Assembly (NCBI GenBank): GCA_942636505.2
Contig: CALOGB020000119.1
Location: forward strand, 1-64,000
Reading direction: 5' to 3'
DNA: 64,000 nucleotides
From: an uncultured bacterium
GTDB lineage: Bacteria; Pseudomonadota; Alphaproteobacteria; Sphingomonadales; Sphingomonadaceae
The notes beneath the pieces are model-generated. The model was not told where the DNA came from, searched no databases, and saw nothing but the letters and a program-made list of their open reading frames with translations. Below are positions 52,191 through 61,892 of the stretch, in pieces (positions within the stretch are counted from its first letter, which is position 1; each line of letters opens with the position of its first letter). Position numbers and translations under genes: made by a program.

Positions 52191-52718
52191 ATGACGCTCG
52201 ACGATCTCGGCCCTCGCCTGTGCATCCTTGGGCCATCGAACAGCGGGAAGTCGACGCTGGCAGCCGCGATCGCAAGGGGACGCGGCCTGCCCGCCATCCA
52301 TCTCGACCAGCTTCACCACCAGCCGAATACCGACTGGGAACCGCGCCCGCACGACGAGTTCCTTGCGTTGCACGATCACGCCATCGCCGGTCCCCGCTGG
52401 GTCATGGACGGCAATTATTCGCGGTGCCTGTCGCAGCGTCTCGGACGGGCGACGGGCGTTATACTTCTCGAAGCGCCGACGATGACCAGCCTCCTGCGCT
52501 ATCTCCGGCGATCCTGGTTCGACCGAACGAGGCACGGAGCACTCGACGGCGGCAGCGACCGGGTCACATGGGCGATGATCCGACACATCGCGGTCACGAC
52601 ACCCGCCAACCGCAGGCGGTACGCGGCGCTATTCGACCAGATCGTCCTGCCGAAACTCATGCTGTTGACCACGCGCGACTTGGCGCGATTCTACCGTGCC
52701 GAAGGACTCGAGCGATAG
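52191..52718 (+). CDS. P-loop NTPase, adenylate-kinase-like (topology modulation type)
   Basis: 175 residues from the ATG after a GGG-containing ribosome site (a GTG directly before it is in frame). Walker A GPSNSGKST sits near residue 14-22, then IHLDQLHH, RWVMDGNYSRCL and a lid-like RRSWFDRTRHG. The IHLDxLxH and VMDGNY pattern is that of small kinases annotated as FlaR/topology modulation proteins, whose substrate is unknown. It lies 50 bases after pelF and may be read through, but nothing ties it to polysaccharide synthesis. Confidence 0.75.
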   Translation: MTLDDLGPRLCILGPSNSGKSTLAAAIARGRGLPAIHLDQLHHQPNTDWEPRPHDEFLALHDHAIAGPRWVMDGNYSRCLSQRLGRATGVILLEAPTMTSLLRYLRRSWFDRTRHGALDGGSDRVTWAMIRHIAVTTPANRRRYAALFDQIVLPKLMLLTTRDLARFYRAEGLER

Positions 52719-52763
52719 TTGCAGTCGCGTGGGCCGCGTGACGGACAGAGGGCAATTGAAGCG

Positions 52764-54365
52764 TTAAGTCCCACCCGTCACGATCGTGTCACTCAGGTCG
52801 CCGATCGCCGGGCCTGCCAGAATGGGAACGCTCGTGATCGGCAAGGCCGTGCCCACCGGTCCGGGCAACGCCTGGACGAGCGCCGGCCTGATCCTCGCAT
52901 CGGTCGCGGGCGCGAGCTGCGGTGCAGGTCGGGCCGCCGCACTCGGAACCTGCGCGCGATCGATCGGCGCCAAGACCGGATCGAACGGCCCGAACGTCTT
53001 GGCCCGCACGCGCCGCGTGTTCTGCGCCGGGTCGTAGCTCGGCACGCCCTGATCGATTGCCGCCGCCTGCAATCGCCCGAGCGTCGCGAGCAGGCGCGCC
53101 TCCGCGGCATAGGCGCCGTAGGTCGCGTTGACGAAGACGAGTTGCGCGGTCAGCAGCCGCTGTTCCGAGTCCAGCACTTCGAAATTCGAGCGAAACCCTT
53201 CCGCGAAGCCGCGCTGGACGCCGGTGAGCGCGGACTCCGCGGCCTCGGTCGCGAGCTGGCCTGCCACCATCTGCTCGCCGCCTGCCACCGCCTGGTTCCA
53301 GGCGTTCTGCGCGTTGGAGAGCGCCGCACGCCGGGCCGTTTCCACCTCGAAACCGAGTTGCTGGCGTTCGGCGACCGCGGCGCGGACGCGCGATCCGATC
53401 ACGCCGCCGGTCAGCAGCGGCATCGTCAGCGTGACTCCGCCGGTCGCCTGCGCGCCGGCATCGCGCAGGCGGTAGGAATACGGACTCGCATAGCCATAGC
53501 TGCCCGACAGCGCGACGATCGGCGCGCGTTCGGCACGTTGTGCAGCGATCCGCGCGTCGCCAGCCTTGGTGGCGAGGATCGCCTGCCACAGGCTCGGGCT
53601 CTCCTTCTCGACCACCGCGAAGGCCGCGTCGAGCGAGCGCGGCAGGCCGGGCAGTGTCGGCGGCACGAGCAACGTGCCCGGATTGCGTCCGACCACCGCC
53701 GCAAACCGCCCCCGGCTCGCCTGGAGATTGACGGTCGCCTGCGCCAGTTGCGCGCGGATGATCTCGCGTTGCGCCTGCGCCTGCGCGATATCGGTGCGCG
53801 TCAGGTCGCCGCCGCGTTCGCGCGCGATCGCCTGCGTGACCTGACGCCCGTAGGAGTCGAGTGAGCGTTGCTGGATCGCCACCAGCGCCTGGTCGCGCCG
53901 CACCGACACGAACGCATCGACGACTTCGAGCAGGATCGCGTTCTCCGCCTCGCGCAGCCGTTCGCGTCCTGCGAGCACGGTCGCCTCGGCTGCGGACACC
54001 TGCGCCGCGGTGCGCCCGCCGTTGAGCAGGATCTGCGACGCGGTCAGCGAGGCGCCGACCATCCGCCCCCGTGCCGTATCGAAATCGCCGAGCAGGCCGC
54101 GCTGGTCCTGCGACTGGTATTGCAGTGTCATGTTGACGCCCGCGCTAAGCCGGTATGCCGCGCCGGCTTGGACGATCTGCTCGTCCAGCGCGCGGAGTTG
54201 CGCGCGCTGCCCTTCCAGCGAGGGATTGCTGCGATAGGCGTCGGCGATCGCCTGCCCCAGTGTTTCGGAGGCGGCAGGCTGCGCGTCCGGTGTCCTCTGG
54301 GCGACTGCAGATGCCGCGGGCAGCACCAGCATGGCAGCGGCGAGGCGAAGGATATCAGCGTTCAT
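52764..54365 (-). CDS. TolC-family outer-membrane channel of type I secretion system
   Basis: 533 residues with a signal peptide (AAAMLVLPAASAVAQ). The TolC repeat pattern is present twice: LGQAIADAYRSNPSLEGQRA and later SLWQAILATKAGDARIAAQRA, each with the long periplasmic helices (QREIIRAQLAQATVNLQASR). The C-terminal 90 residues are a proline/alanine-rich extension. It is the third gene of a set with a HlyD-type adaptor and an ABC exporter, overlapping the former by 11 bases. Likely the outer channel for the RTX-deacetylase at 39.9 kb. Confidence 0.88.
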   Translation of the reverse strand: MNADILRLAAAMLVLPAASAVAQRTPDAQPAASETLGQAIADAYRSNPSLEGQRAQLRALDEQIVQAGAAYRLSAGVNMTLQYQSQDQRGLLGDFDTARGRMVGASLTASQILLNGGRTAAQVSAAEATVLAGRERLREAENAILLEVVDAFVSVRRDQALVAIQQRSLDSYGRQVTQAIARERGGDLTRTDIAQAQAQREIIRAQLAQATVNLQASRGRFAAVVGRNPGTLLVPPTLPGLPRSLDAAFAVVEKESPSLWQAILATKAGDARIAAQRAERAPIVALSGSYGYASPYSYRLRDAGAQATGGVTLTMPLLTGGVIGSRVRAAVAERQQLGFEVETARRAALSNAQNAWNQAVAGGEQMVAGQLATEAAESALTGVQRGFAEGFRSNFEVLDSEQRLLTAQLVFVNATYGAYAAEARLLATLGRLQAAAIDQGVPSYDPAQNTRRVRAKTFGPFDPVLAPIDRAQVPSAAARPAPQLAPATDARIRPALVQALPGPVGTALPITSVPILAGPAIGDLSDTIVTGGT

Positions 54366-55728
54366 GGAGCGACCGTGAAAAAGCCTCGGTCAACGGATCG
54401 AGGAGATAGTCGAGTGCGGTGCGCGACCGCAGCTTGACGAGGACGGTGACCGGTACGCCCGCGCGGATACCGGTATCGCGACCGCGCACCGCTTCGATCT
54501 TGGCGATCTGGTCGCGCGGCACGGTGATCTCGGCGCTGAAATAACTGTGCCCGGTCTGCTCGTCGCGGAGTGAATCCGCGGAGACCGTGCGGACCGTGCC
54601 GAGCAGGATCGGCAGGTCGCGTTGGTGCAGCGACAGGAACTTCACCTCCGCCTCGCGACCGGCGAACACGCCGTCGATGTCGCCCGGCGAGAAGTTCGCG
54701 CGCACGACCAGCGGGGCGGCGTCCGGAACGATGTCGAGGATCGCCTGCCCCGGCTGAATCACACCCCCCACCGAGAAGACACGCAATCCGACGACGCGGC
54801 CCGCCACCGGCGCGCGAATGATCGTCCGCGCCAGTTGCTCGCGCGCGGCGGCGAATTTGGGCATCACTTCGTTCAACTGGAACTGCGTGTCGCGCAGCAA
54901 CGTGGCGCTGTCCTCGACATATTTGCGGCGGGTTTGGACGCCCTCCGCGCGCGTCTGGCCGATCTGTTCGCGCGCCGCCGCCGAGCGCGAGACATAGTCG
55001 GCGTCGGTCCCTTCGAGCTGCTGGATCGAGCGCTCGATCGCCCGCACCGTGTTGCGCGAGACATAGCCCTGATCGGCGAGCGTACGCGTGCTCTCGAGCT
55101 GTTGGCGGAGCGAGGCGCGCTGGCGGGCGGTCGCCTGTGCCTGTGCGTTGAAGCCGGTCGTCTGCTGCGCGACGGCCGCCGCCTGCTGGCGGAGCACCGC
55201 GCCGTTTGCCGCCAGCGCAGCCGACCGCGCGGTGCGTTGCGCGATCTGGAGCGACTTCGCCCGCTCGACCAGCCGCAGGTCATCGCCCTGCGCGGACGCG
55301 AACTCGGCGGGCCAGACGATCGCGCCACCGCGAACGTCCGCTTCGAGCCGCGCGCGTTGCGCCTGGAGGTCGATGACACTGGCCGCCAGCGCGCGTTCGC
55401 TCGCGGTGACTTCCGCACCTTCGAGCCGGAACAGGACGTCCCCCGCGCGGACGTGTTGCCCATCCCGCGCAGCCATCGCCGCGACGATCCCGCCCTCTCG
55501 GTGCTGGACGGTCTGGCGATTGCCCGCGACGACCACCTGCCCGTCGCCCGCCGCTGCCGCATCGAGCCGCGCGAACGCTGCCCAGCCGAGCCCAACGACG
55601 AAGAAAAGGATCGCGACCAGTCCGCCGATCAGGATCGCGTGACGCGGAGAATCGTCGAGGCGGAGGCGATCGCCGAGGCTCGCACCACCAGCGGCGGGGA
55701 CCGGACTGGCCAGTTCGGCGGGGATCAT
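54355..55728 (-). CDS. HlyD/PrtE-type periplasmic adaptor of type I secretion system
   Basis: 457 residues. One N-terminal membrane helix (AILIGGLVAILFFVVGLGW), the lipoyl-like halves (GIVAAMAARDGQHVRAGDVL; RTIIRAPVAGRVVGLRVFS), a long coiled-coil hairpin between them (about 120-290) and the PGQAILDIVPD beta-barrel part, which is the PrtE/HlyD layout. A GGAGGTG site precedes the ATG, which overlaps the stop of the ABC gene. It links the ABC exporter to the TolC channel. Confidence 0.9.
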   Translation of the reverse strand: MIPAELASPVPAAGGASLGDRLRLDDSPRHAILIGGLVAILFFVVGLGWAAFARLDAAAAGDGQVVVAGNRQTVQHREGGIVAAMAARDGQHVRAGDVLFRLEGAEVTASERALAASVIDLQAQRARLEADVRGGAIVWPAEFASAQGDDLRLVERAKSLQIAQRTARSAALAANGAVLRQQAAAVAQQTTGFNAQAQATARQRASLRQQLESTRTLADQGYVSRNTVRAIERSIQQLEGTDADYVSRSAAAREQIGQTRAEGVQTRRKYVEDSATLLRDTQFQLNEVMPKFAAAREQLARTIIRAPVAGRVVGLRVFSVGGVIQPGQAILDIVPDAAPLVVRANFSPGDIDGVFAGREAEVKFLSLHQRDLPILLGTVRTVSADSLRDEQTGHSYFSAEITVPRDQIAKIEAVRGRDTGIRAGVPVTVLVKLRSRTALDYLLDPLTEAFSRSLHER

Positions 55729-57482
55729 CGTGCACCTCCGGTCGCCGTCGTGGACGCGACGTTGGCGGGACGCACCACCTTTGCCCGCTCGTCAAACAAC
55801 TGGATCGTGCCGCCGCGCAAAACCATGATCTTGTCGACCGCTTGCAGAAGCCCGGTCCGGTGCGTCGACACGATCACCGTCGCACCGCGCGCGCGCAGTG
55901 CTGCCAACGTCGTCACCAGCCGTGCTTCGCCGTCGCTGTCGAGATGCGCGTTGGGTTCGTCGAGGAACAGGATCGTCGGCGTGCCGAACAGCGCGCGCGC
56001 CAGCGCGACCGACTGGTTCTGCCCCGCCGACAGCCCCGATCCGTCCGCCATGCTCAGCATCGTCGCATAGCCATTGGGCAGGCCCAGGATCACCTCGTGC
56101 GCGCCCGCCGCCTGCGCCGCCTCGACCACCGCGGCGTCGAGTTGCTCGCTCTCGCCCGCCAGCACCGACTGGAAGCGCGAGATGTTGGTGTGGACCGAGG
56201 TCGGGAACAGCGACGGCGATTGCGGCATGTAACCGACATGGCGGCCGAGCTGTTCGCGGTTCCAGTCCGCCAGGCTCGCGCCGTCGATCCGCACTTCGCC
56301 GGTGTCCGGTGACAACGCCCCCGACAGGACGCGCAGCAAGGTCGACTTGCCCGCCCCGCTCGGCCCGACCAGCGCGACGATCTCACCGGGCTCGACCGCA
56401 AAACTGATATCCGTCAGCAGCGCCCGGTCGCTACCCTCTGCGCGTACGGTGATGCCGCGGACGTCGATCCGGCCGACCGGCGCGGGGAGCGTCGTCGCGT
56501 CGATCGCCGGCCCCGGCATCGCGCAGAACGCATCGAGATCGCGGTAGGCGTTGCGCGCGGCGGCGAGCGGCTTCATCGCGCCAAGGATCTGTTCGACAGG
56601 CTGGAGCGCACGCCCCAGCAACAGCGAGGCGGCGAAGATCGCACCACCCGAGATATCCTGCCGGATCGCCAGCAACGCGCCGAGCGCCAGCGCCAACGAT
56701 TGCAGCAGCAGGCGGAGGAACTTGGTGATCGCGAGAAACTGCCCCGATGTCCCCGCGAGCGCAGACTGACGGCGGACGAGCTCGGCACGCTCGAGCAGAT
56801 GCCGGGTAATTAGCGCATTACGCATTCCCATTACCCGCGCGACCTCCGATCCGTGAATCGACACGTCCTGTTCGCGTGTTGCGAGGACCGCACGCGCCTG
56901 CGTGTCGCGCGCCGCCCCCGCGGTCACCCGGTCACTGAGGATCGCGATCCCGCCGAGCAGCAGCGCGCTGACCAGCGCCAGCACGCCGATCCACGGATGC
57001 AGCAGGAACGCGATGCCGATATAGATCGGTGCCCAGGGCGCATCGAACAGCGCAATGATCGTCGGCCCGGTCAGCGTGCCCCGCACCGTATCGAAATCGC
57101 GCATCGCCTGGCTGCGCTGACCGGCCGTCGCGCCGTCGGTGCCCAGGATCCGCAGCAATATCCCCGGCGCCGCCCGACGCTCCAGCCGCATGCTCGCACG
57201 CAGTAGCAACCGCATCCGGACGGCATCTAGGATCGCGAACACGATCAGCGCGAGGACGAGGATCAGCGTGAGCAGTAACAGCGTCGCGCCACCGCGCGTC
57301 GGTACCACGCGATCATACACCTGCAGCATGAAGATCGACGGCACGAGGTACAGGACGTTCACCAGCCCGGAGAAAATCGCCGCGAACGCCAGATGGCGTC
57401 GACAGCCTCGGACTGCGCCAGCCAGGGCATTCTGGCGGCGACTGGCATTTGCCGTCGCAGGCGCTGAAGATAACGTCGGCAT
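55725..57482 (-). CDS. ABC exporter (PrtD-type) of type I secretion system
   Basis: 585 residues. Six membrane helices (about 30-300, starting LAFAAIFSGLVNVLYLVPSI) precede the ATPase domain: Walker A GPSGAGKS, Q-loop YMPQSP, signature LSAGQNQSVALARALF, Walker B TILFLDEPNAHLD and the switch His in VSTHRTG. It matches PrtD/AprD exporters without an N-terminal C39 domain, which usually export RTX proteins. The nearest RTX protein is the PelA-type deacetylase at 39.9 kb. Order ABC-HlyD-TolC as in protease secretion operons. Confidence 0.92.
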   Translation of the reverse strand: MPTLSSAPATANASRRQNALAGAVRGCRRHLAFAAIFSGLVNVLYLVPSIFMLQVYDRVVPTRGGATLLLLTLILVLALIVFAILDAVRMRLLLRASMRLERRAAPGILLRILGTDGATAGQRSQAMRDFDTVRGTLTGPTIIALFDAPWAPIYIGIAFLLHPWIGVLALVSALLLGGIAILSDRVTAGAARDTQARAVLATREQDVSIHGSEVARVMGMRNALITRHLLERAELVRRQSALAGTSGQFLAITKFLRLLLQSLALALGALLAIRQDISGGAIFAASLLLGRALQPVEQILGAMKPLAAARNAYRDLDAFCAMPGPAIDATTLPAPVGRIDVRGITVRAEGSDRALLTDISFAVEPGEIVALVGPSGAGKSTLLRVLSGALSPDTGEVRIDGASLADWNREQLGRHVGYMPQSPSLFPTSVHTNISRFQSVLAGESEQLDAAVVEAAQAAGAHEVILGLPNGYATMLSMADGSGLSAGQNQSVALARALFGTPTILFLDEPNAHLDSDGEARLVTTLAALRARGATVIVSTHRTGLLQAVDKIMVLRGGTIQLFDERAKVVRPANVASTTATGGAR

Positions 57483-59430
57483 AACGGCTATCTAGCCGCG
57501 AAAGGTTAAACGAACGGTTTCTCCGGTACTTGCGACCGTCAGAACGCTGCACATGCCGATTGGTCTATGGCTGGCAAAGCGCGGTCGCGAGCGATACTGC
57601 GCTGTCGCTGACGTAATCCGCTTCGACAATTACGTCAGCGGCGGCGTGCAACCTGGTCGACGGTGATGGCGGAGCGGCATCAATCCGAAAGGCTACCCTT
57701 CTACCGATCTGTCTGCGTCCAGTTCAAAAGGGGCTTCTCTAATAAGTTATCACTTACCACGGCCGAAATTACTCTGCCGACCGGCGTTCCGACCATAGCA
57801 GTGGAAACATGTTTGAACCGATCCTCACGTTTCTCGATGACGCTAGCGGACAAAACGGGGCAAATCTACACCCTCGAAAAGCGGGATGGCTTTGCCTATT
57901 CTCCGGGAATGACGCGTGCTCTTATCTACATGCATACGGCTGTTAGTCCGGCCGCTTCTGCCCAAACACGTCCCCCCCAATCGATTTCGCGCCGACAGCA
58001 GCTGCCAGACCTAGCTTGAAAACTCCGTGACCCCCGCACACTCTGGGCAATCGGCCGCGGGGGCAACGGCCTCGGCGTCCCGCGCACGCGCTTACTGATC
58101 CTCGACGGCGCCGCCGACCGCAACTGGTTCAAGCGCTGGGTCCGGCGGCAACAGCGTCCTTCTCGGGTAGGAAACGACCAAGGCTTCTTCACGCCGCGAA
58201 CCATAGCTCTGCTGCTAGCCGTCGCGCCTTGTGGCGGGGGACCTACTTTTGGTCGTTCATGAACCGTTTGAAACTCCCGACATTGAGACATTCGTCGATC
58301 GTCAGATTTAGGCCCCAGAACACCTGTCCCGCAAAGGTGTCACCCAAAGGACGCCGTCCACTAGCACACCAAATCCGCCAATTTGCGTCTCCTACCAGCC
58401 TTGGCGGGAGCCTACCACTGCCGGTACCGCCGGCAGCGTGAGGCTCGTAGATCCGCTATCGGGGTGCGAAGTCGCGGGCGGGAACCTGAAATTTTCGAGA
58501 CGTATCCCTTCGGTTTCCCTAGCTCGAAGCCCATAATGTCGAAGTCTAGAGTGTAGGACGCGAAAGCTCCGAGTACATCCTGGCCGATCGCGCCCAACCT
58601 TTTCTCCTTCCTGCCTGCTGGCGGATCGAGAGCGATGGTGATCTACGGCAATGATGTCGATGCCGTGCCGACCGCGATCCCGACATCCCTCCATATGGCG
58701 GTTCGCGCAACGATCGTATTTCAAGCTGTGTGGTCCAAATCAGGATCTGATCTGTTCCCCTGCGCCTGGATCGACAGCATGGATGAAGTGGTTCAAGAAC
58801 CGCCCGGGCACGGCGGCTATGGACCCTGGATCGTTCGCGACCGATTTCGATGAGGTTTTAGCGTTCAAATCGCTGAAGCTCTGGTGGCTTGCGGTCGGGC
58901 CAAAGGATCAGGCACTGCCACTGCTGCGGGTGCAAAACACGCCTGGCCTGGGGGTGCGATTCAATCAATATAGTGGCGCGCCCCTTCGAACGAACAGGAA
59001 GGCGAACTGACCCACAAGTGGACATTCAGCGGCTGTTTGGTTCTCTGCAGAAACAGACCTTCGTTTCCTCGTCCAGGGTCATCGAAGCATGGTAAGTGAC
59101 GTGTTGATCATGCGGAACGACGATAGGTGAGACTTAGCGGCCGTTTCATGCGGCGGGCGCAGACGGGCTTGCCTTTGGACGAGATTCAGTGTCGATTTGG
59201 GCTGCGTTAGTCACTTCGACAGTGGTGGGATTTCCTTAGAAGTCAGAGGCTTGTCGTCGCCGTGAACGCAACGATCTCACGCGCGGGTCAAAGCTCAGTC
59301 TTTTCGATTAAGGCTAATACCTGCGGCTACTTCGGGGCTGGCCCCGACCACATCTTCGTGCAACGGCACGCGTCGAGGTTGGCTATTACGCGACTAACCC
59401 CTTGCCGAATTTGCCTTCTACCAGTTCGAA
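57483..59430. other. Long gene-poor stretch with decayed fragments
   Basis: About 1.95 kb without an intact recognised gene. Open frames at 57663-58019 and 58651-59010 (plus) have no recognised motif and mixed protein-like composition. Around 58060-58200 a frame reads RTRLLILDGAADRNWFKRW, which looks like real coding but has no start. A retropepsin-like remnant is on the minus strand at 58412-58690. I see no RNA gene. The composition is more even in GC than the flanks, suggesting relic or acquired DNA. Confidence 0.5.
58412..58690 (-). pseudogene. Remnant of retropepsin-like aspartic protease
   Basis: The minus strand reads ITIALDPPAGRKEKRLGAIG then QDVLGAFASYTLDFD and MGFELGKP, which is the C-terminal part of a clan AA protease (GxxGxDVL followed by a strand ending in Asp). 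Just upstream the likeness moves to another frame (HGIDIIAVD), so a frameshift separates the pieces, and no DTGA active-site part remains. An intact member of this family is encoded at 59431-60231. Confidence 0.5.
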
Positions 59431-60231
59431 CTAGCGCATGGCGACCTGCGTCGCCACTCCGCGCGGGGTGATCGTCATCACGCCGTCCTCGATCGTGACG
59501 CGTCCCAACCGCGCGATCTCAGGCTGTCCGAGCAGCGTATAGGGGATGCCGGGCTGGCCGATGCGCATCGTCATACGGCCCAGGCTCTGCCCGCCAATCT
59601 CGACCGACGCGACGCGCGCGACGCCGACCCGGGTGTAGCCGCCGATACCGACCGCCACCTCCTCGCGCTCTACGAGACGGTCGGCACCGGTCTCGCGCGC
59701 GTCTTCCGGCGAGAGGATGCTGTAGGCCGCGCCGGTGTCGATGATGGCACGGATGGGTACGCCGTTGATGGTCATCGATGCGACGAAGTGCCCGCCCTGC
59801 AAATCGCGATTGATATGCAGGACGCGTGGCGTCCCGAGGACGACCGGCTCGTCGAGGTCGGTCGGATCGATCTCGATGCGAGGTACAGGCGGCGGCGCGT
59901 ACGCCACGACGGCGACCGTCGCGCGCTGCGGCTCGATGCAGGTCACGATGCTGCGCGACAGCACGTGACCCTCGCCGTCCTCGTCCGTGGTCTCAGTGGT
60001 GGTGATCGCCGCCATGCCAGGCGTCCCCTCGCCCCCCCGCCATACGGCGTCGACGACGCGCGTACGTCCGTTGACCGTGGTGACGGTGCGCACGGTGTTT
60101 GCGGGAACATCCTGTATCTGTCCCTCGATCTCGACGCGGACCTGGGCGGCGGCGGGTGCCGCGGTGAGCGCGGACGCGATGGCGAGCGCGAGCACGATTG
60201 CCGCTGCGGGGACAGTTGCTCTGGTAGCCAT
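59431..60231 (-). CDS. Secreted retropepsin-like aspartic protease
   Basis: 266 residues with a signal peptide (IVLALAIASALTAAPAAAQ). The C-terminal 120 residues are the clan AA retropepsin fold: HFVASMTINGVPIRAIIDTGA with catalytic Asp in DTGA, SILSPEDARETGADRL, VASVEIGGQSLGRMTM, PYTLLGQPEIARLGRVTIED. One copy of the active site means it acts as a dimer. A GAGG site is just before the ATG. It is alone; the cleaved protein is unknown. A decayed relative lies 700 bases downstream. Confidence 0.85.
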   Translation of the reverse strand: MATRATVPAAAIVLALAIASALTAAPAAAQVRVEIEGQIQDVPANTVRTVTTVNGRTRVVDAVWRGGEGTPGMAAITTTETTDEDGEGHVLSRSIVTCIEPQRATVAVVAYAPPPVPRIEIDPTDLDEPVVLGTPRVLHINRDLQGGHFVASMTINGVPIRAIIDTGAAYSILSPEDARETGADRLVEREEVAVGIGGYTRVGVARVASVEIGGQSLGRMTMRIGQPGIPYTLLGQPEIARLGRVTIEDGVMTITPRGVATQVAMR

Positions 60232-60605
60232 CGCTCCCTCGTTTTCTCGTCCAGGGACATTCGTCCCTGAGAATCAGCGCGATTGTAGCGTCCGTTCGTT
60301 TACATCCGGTTAGCGTGCGCGGCGGCGGGCGCGTGTTGCGTCTGGTGTCTATGTACAGGTCGGTCGGCGATAGCGTTCGGCTCCGCCCGCCCTGCAGCAG
60401 CATCCGGTCCAGCGAACCGAGATAAGTGTCGTTGACCGGGATCGGAGAAGGGCTGACCCGAAAACCCCATTCGGGCTTGTCTAGCGGCTCTCCCGACCGC
60501 CGCTCGTTCATTTTTGCGTCCGCCCAAGCAGATCGCCCAGGCAGATCACAAAACTCTCTCTTATTTGCTTAGAACTCTCATCCGAAAAAATGAGATAGCT
60601 CGTCC
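60232..60605. other. Intergenic region before protease gene
   Basis: About 370 bases between the diguanylate cyclase stop and the protease ATG (both minus). A minus frame (from 60511) reads DKPEWGFRVSPSPIPVNDTY and on, protein-like for about 60 residues, but it runs into the protease gene out of phase with no stop of its own; I do not call it. A T-rich patch lies at 60548-60600. Confidence 0.4.
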
Positions 60606-61892
60606 CTAAGGGGCCGATACAGTCTGATTGCGACCACCAGCCTTCGCTGCATAGAGCGCCTCGTCCGCCCGTCGCATCATCGTATCAATGGAATCGGTCG
60701 GCGACAGAAGAGCTGCGATGCCAACGCTGGTAGTGATCGGCACCATTGCAGATCCGACGTCTACGGGCTTCTCAGCTATCGCGTAGCGGAGGCGTTCGGC
60801 GAGCACCGTCCCCTCGTCCATACCAGTGTGCGGAAGCAGAAGCGCAAACTCTTCGCCTCCGAAGCGGCAGAAGATATCACTGTCGCGCAGCGACGATCGG
60901 ATAAGGTTGCTTGCCTCCCTCAGAACCGTGTCCCCCGCCTGATGCCCGTAAGTATCGTTCACCCGCTTGAAATGATCCAGGTCGAGCATGATGAGGCTCA
61001 GAGGGACACCGTAGCGGCGACACCGAGCAATTTCTGACTTGAACGCCAGTTGGAACGCTCGTCGGTTGAGCGCGCCGGTCAGGTGGTCCGTGCTGGCGAG
61101 CACGCGTAGTTCCTCCTCGAGGCGGCGCTCTTCGGTGATATCGTGGAACGTCCATATGCGACCCTCAAGGCCGTCATCGATCCACTGCGTGTCAACCTTG
61201 TAACTGCGTCCATGATGGTGAGCATAGAAGATCGCAGTTGCCCGTGGGTCTGCAGTCAATTGGTGATGAAGTGCGGCGTTCCCCTGCGACTGGATGAGGT
61301 GGCGCAAGGCATTTGCGATCTGCTCCACACCCAATTCGGTCGGCGAAAGCTTCAACAGGGCGCGCGCGTCGGCATTGATAAGCGCATCCGTCGCCGGCGC
61401 GTCTACGAACACGAACGGGACCGGCAAGCTCCGGATCAACGCGCTGATACGATCCTGCTGCAACCGTTCCAGTTCGCTTTTGGCGCCGTGCCGGTCAAGT
61501 TCGGCCATCGTAGCAGCAGCCGCCTCGAGCTGGCTCTCCAGAAAAGGCGGATTTTGCGAGCATAGGGCAACCAGGCGCAGGTCAGTGCCCGTCAGCTGCT
61601 TGGCCCCGATCCAGGACGGTCGCTTGGCGGACATCAGCGTGAAGGCAGTTGGCATGCGCAAGTCGGACGTTGATCGTCCCGCCGGCGGAAACGTAACCTC
61701 CGGTGCAAGCGCAATGCAGGAACCCACTGTTTTACCGGCACCAGTTGCCTCGACAATCTCGAAGAAGGGTCCGTCGACATGCGCGAGTAGAATGGCGACC
61801 TCTACCCCTTCGATCGCTTGCAGCATCTGGAGGACCGAGCGCATAGGCGCGGGTGCGGGGGGCGTCGGCGTGATGCTAGTAAAGATGTCCAC
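60606..61892 (-). CDS. PAS-GGDEF diguanylate cyclase
   Basis: 428 residues. An N-terminal region of unclear fold (1-140), a PAS domain (about 150-255, PVPFVFVDAPATDALINADA, WIDDGLEGRIWTFHDITEE) and a GGDEF domain with GGEEF at 345-349, substrate/metal residues DLDHFKRVNDTYGH and the product-inhibition I-site RDSD at 336-339. It makes c-di-GMP from GTP. The GTG start at 61892 is preceded by GGAGGT five bases away, inside the end of the RsbQ-like gene. The two genes overlap by 17 bases, so the hydrolase probably controls the PAS domain. Confidence 0.88.
   Translation of the reverse strand: MDIFTSITPTPPAPAPMRSVLQMLQAIEGVEVAILLAHVDGPFFEIVEATGAGKTVGSCIALAPEVTFPPAGRSTSDLRMPTAFTLMSAKRPSWIGAKQLTGTDLRLVALCSQNPPFLESQLEAAAATMAELDRHGAKSELERLQQDRISALIRSLPVPFVFVDAPATDALINADARALLKLSPTELGVEQIANALRHLIQSQGNAALHHQLTADPRATAIFYAHHHGRSYKVDTQWIDDGLEGRIWTFHDITEERRLEEELRVLASTDHLTGALNRRAFQLAFKSEIARCRRYGVPLSLIMLDLDHFKRVNDTYGHQAGDTVLREASNLIRSSLRDSDIFCRFGGEEFALLLPHTGMDEGTVLAERLRYAIAEKPVDVGSAMVPITTSVGIAALLSPTDSIDTMMRRADEALYAAKAGGRNQTVSAP

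Noticed and set aside
57663-58019. 118-residue frame as a possible PilZ protein
   Set aside because: Neither RxxxR nor D/NxSxxG is present in order; composition is not convincing.
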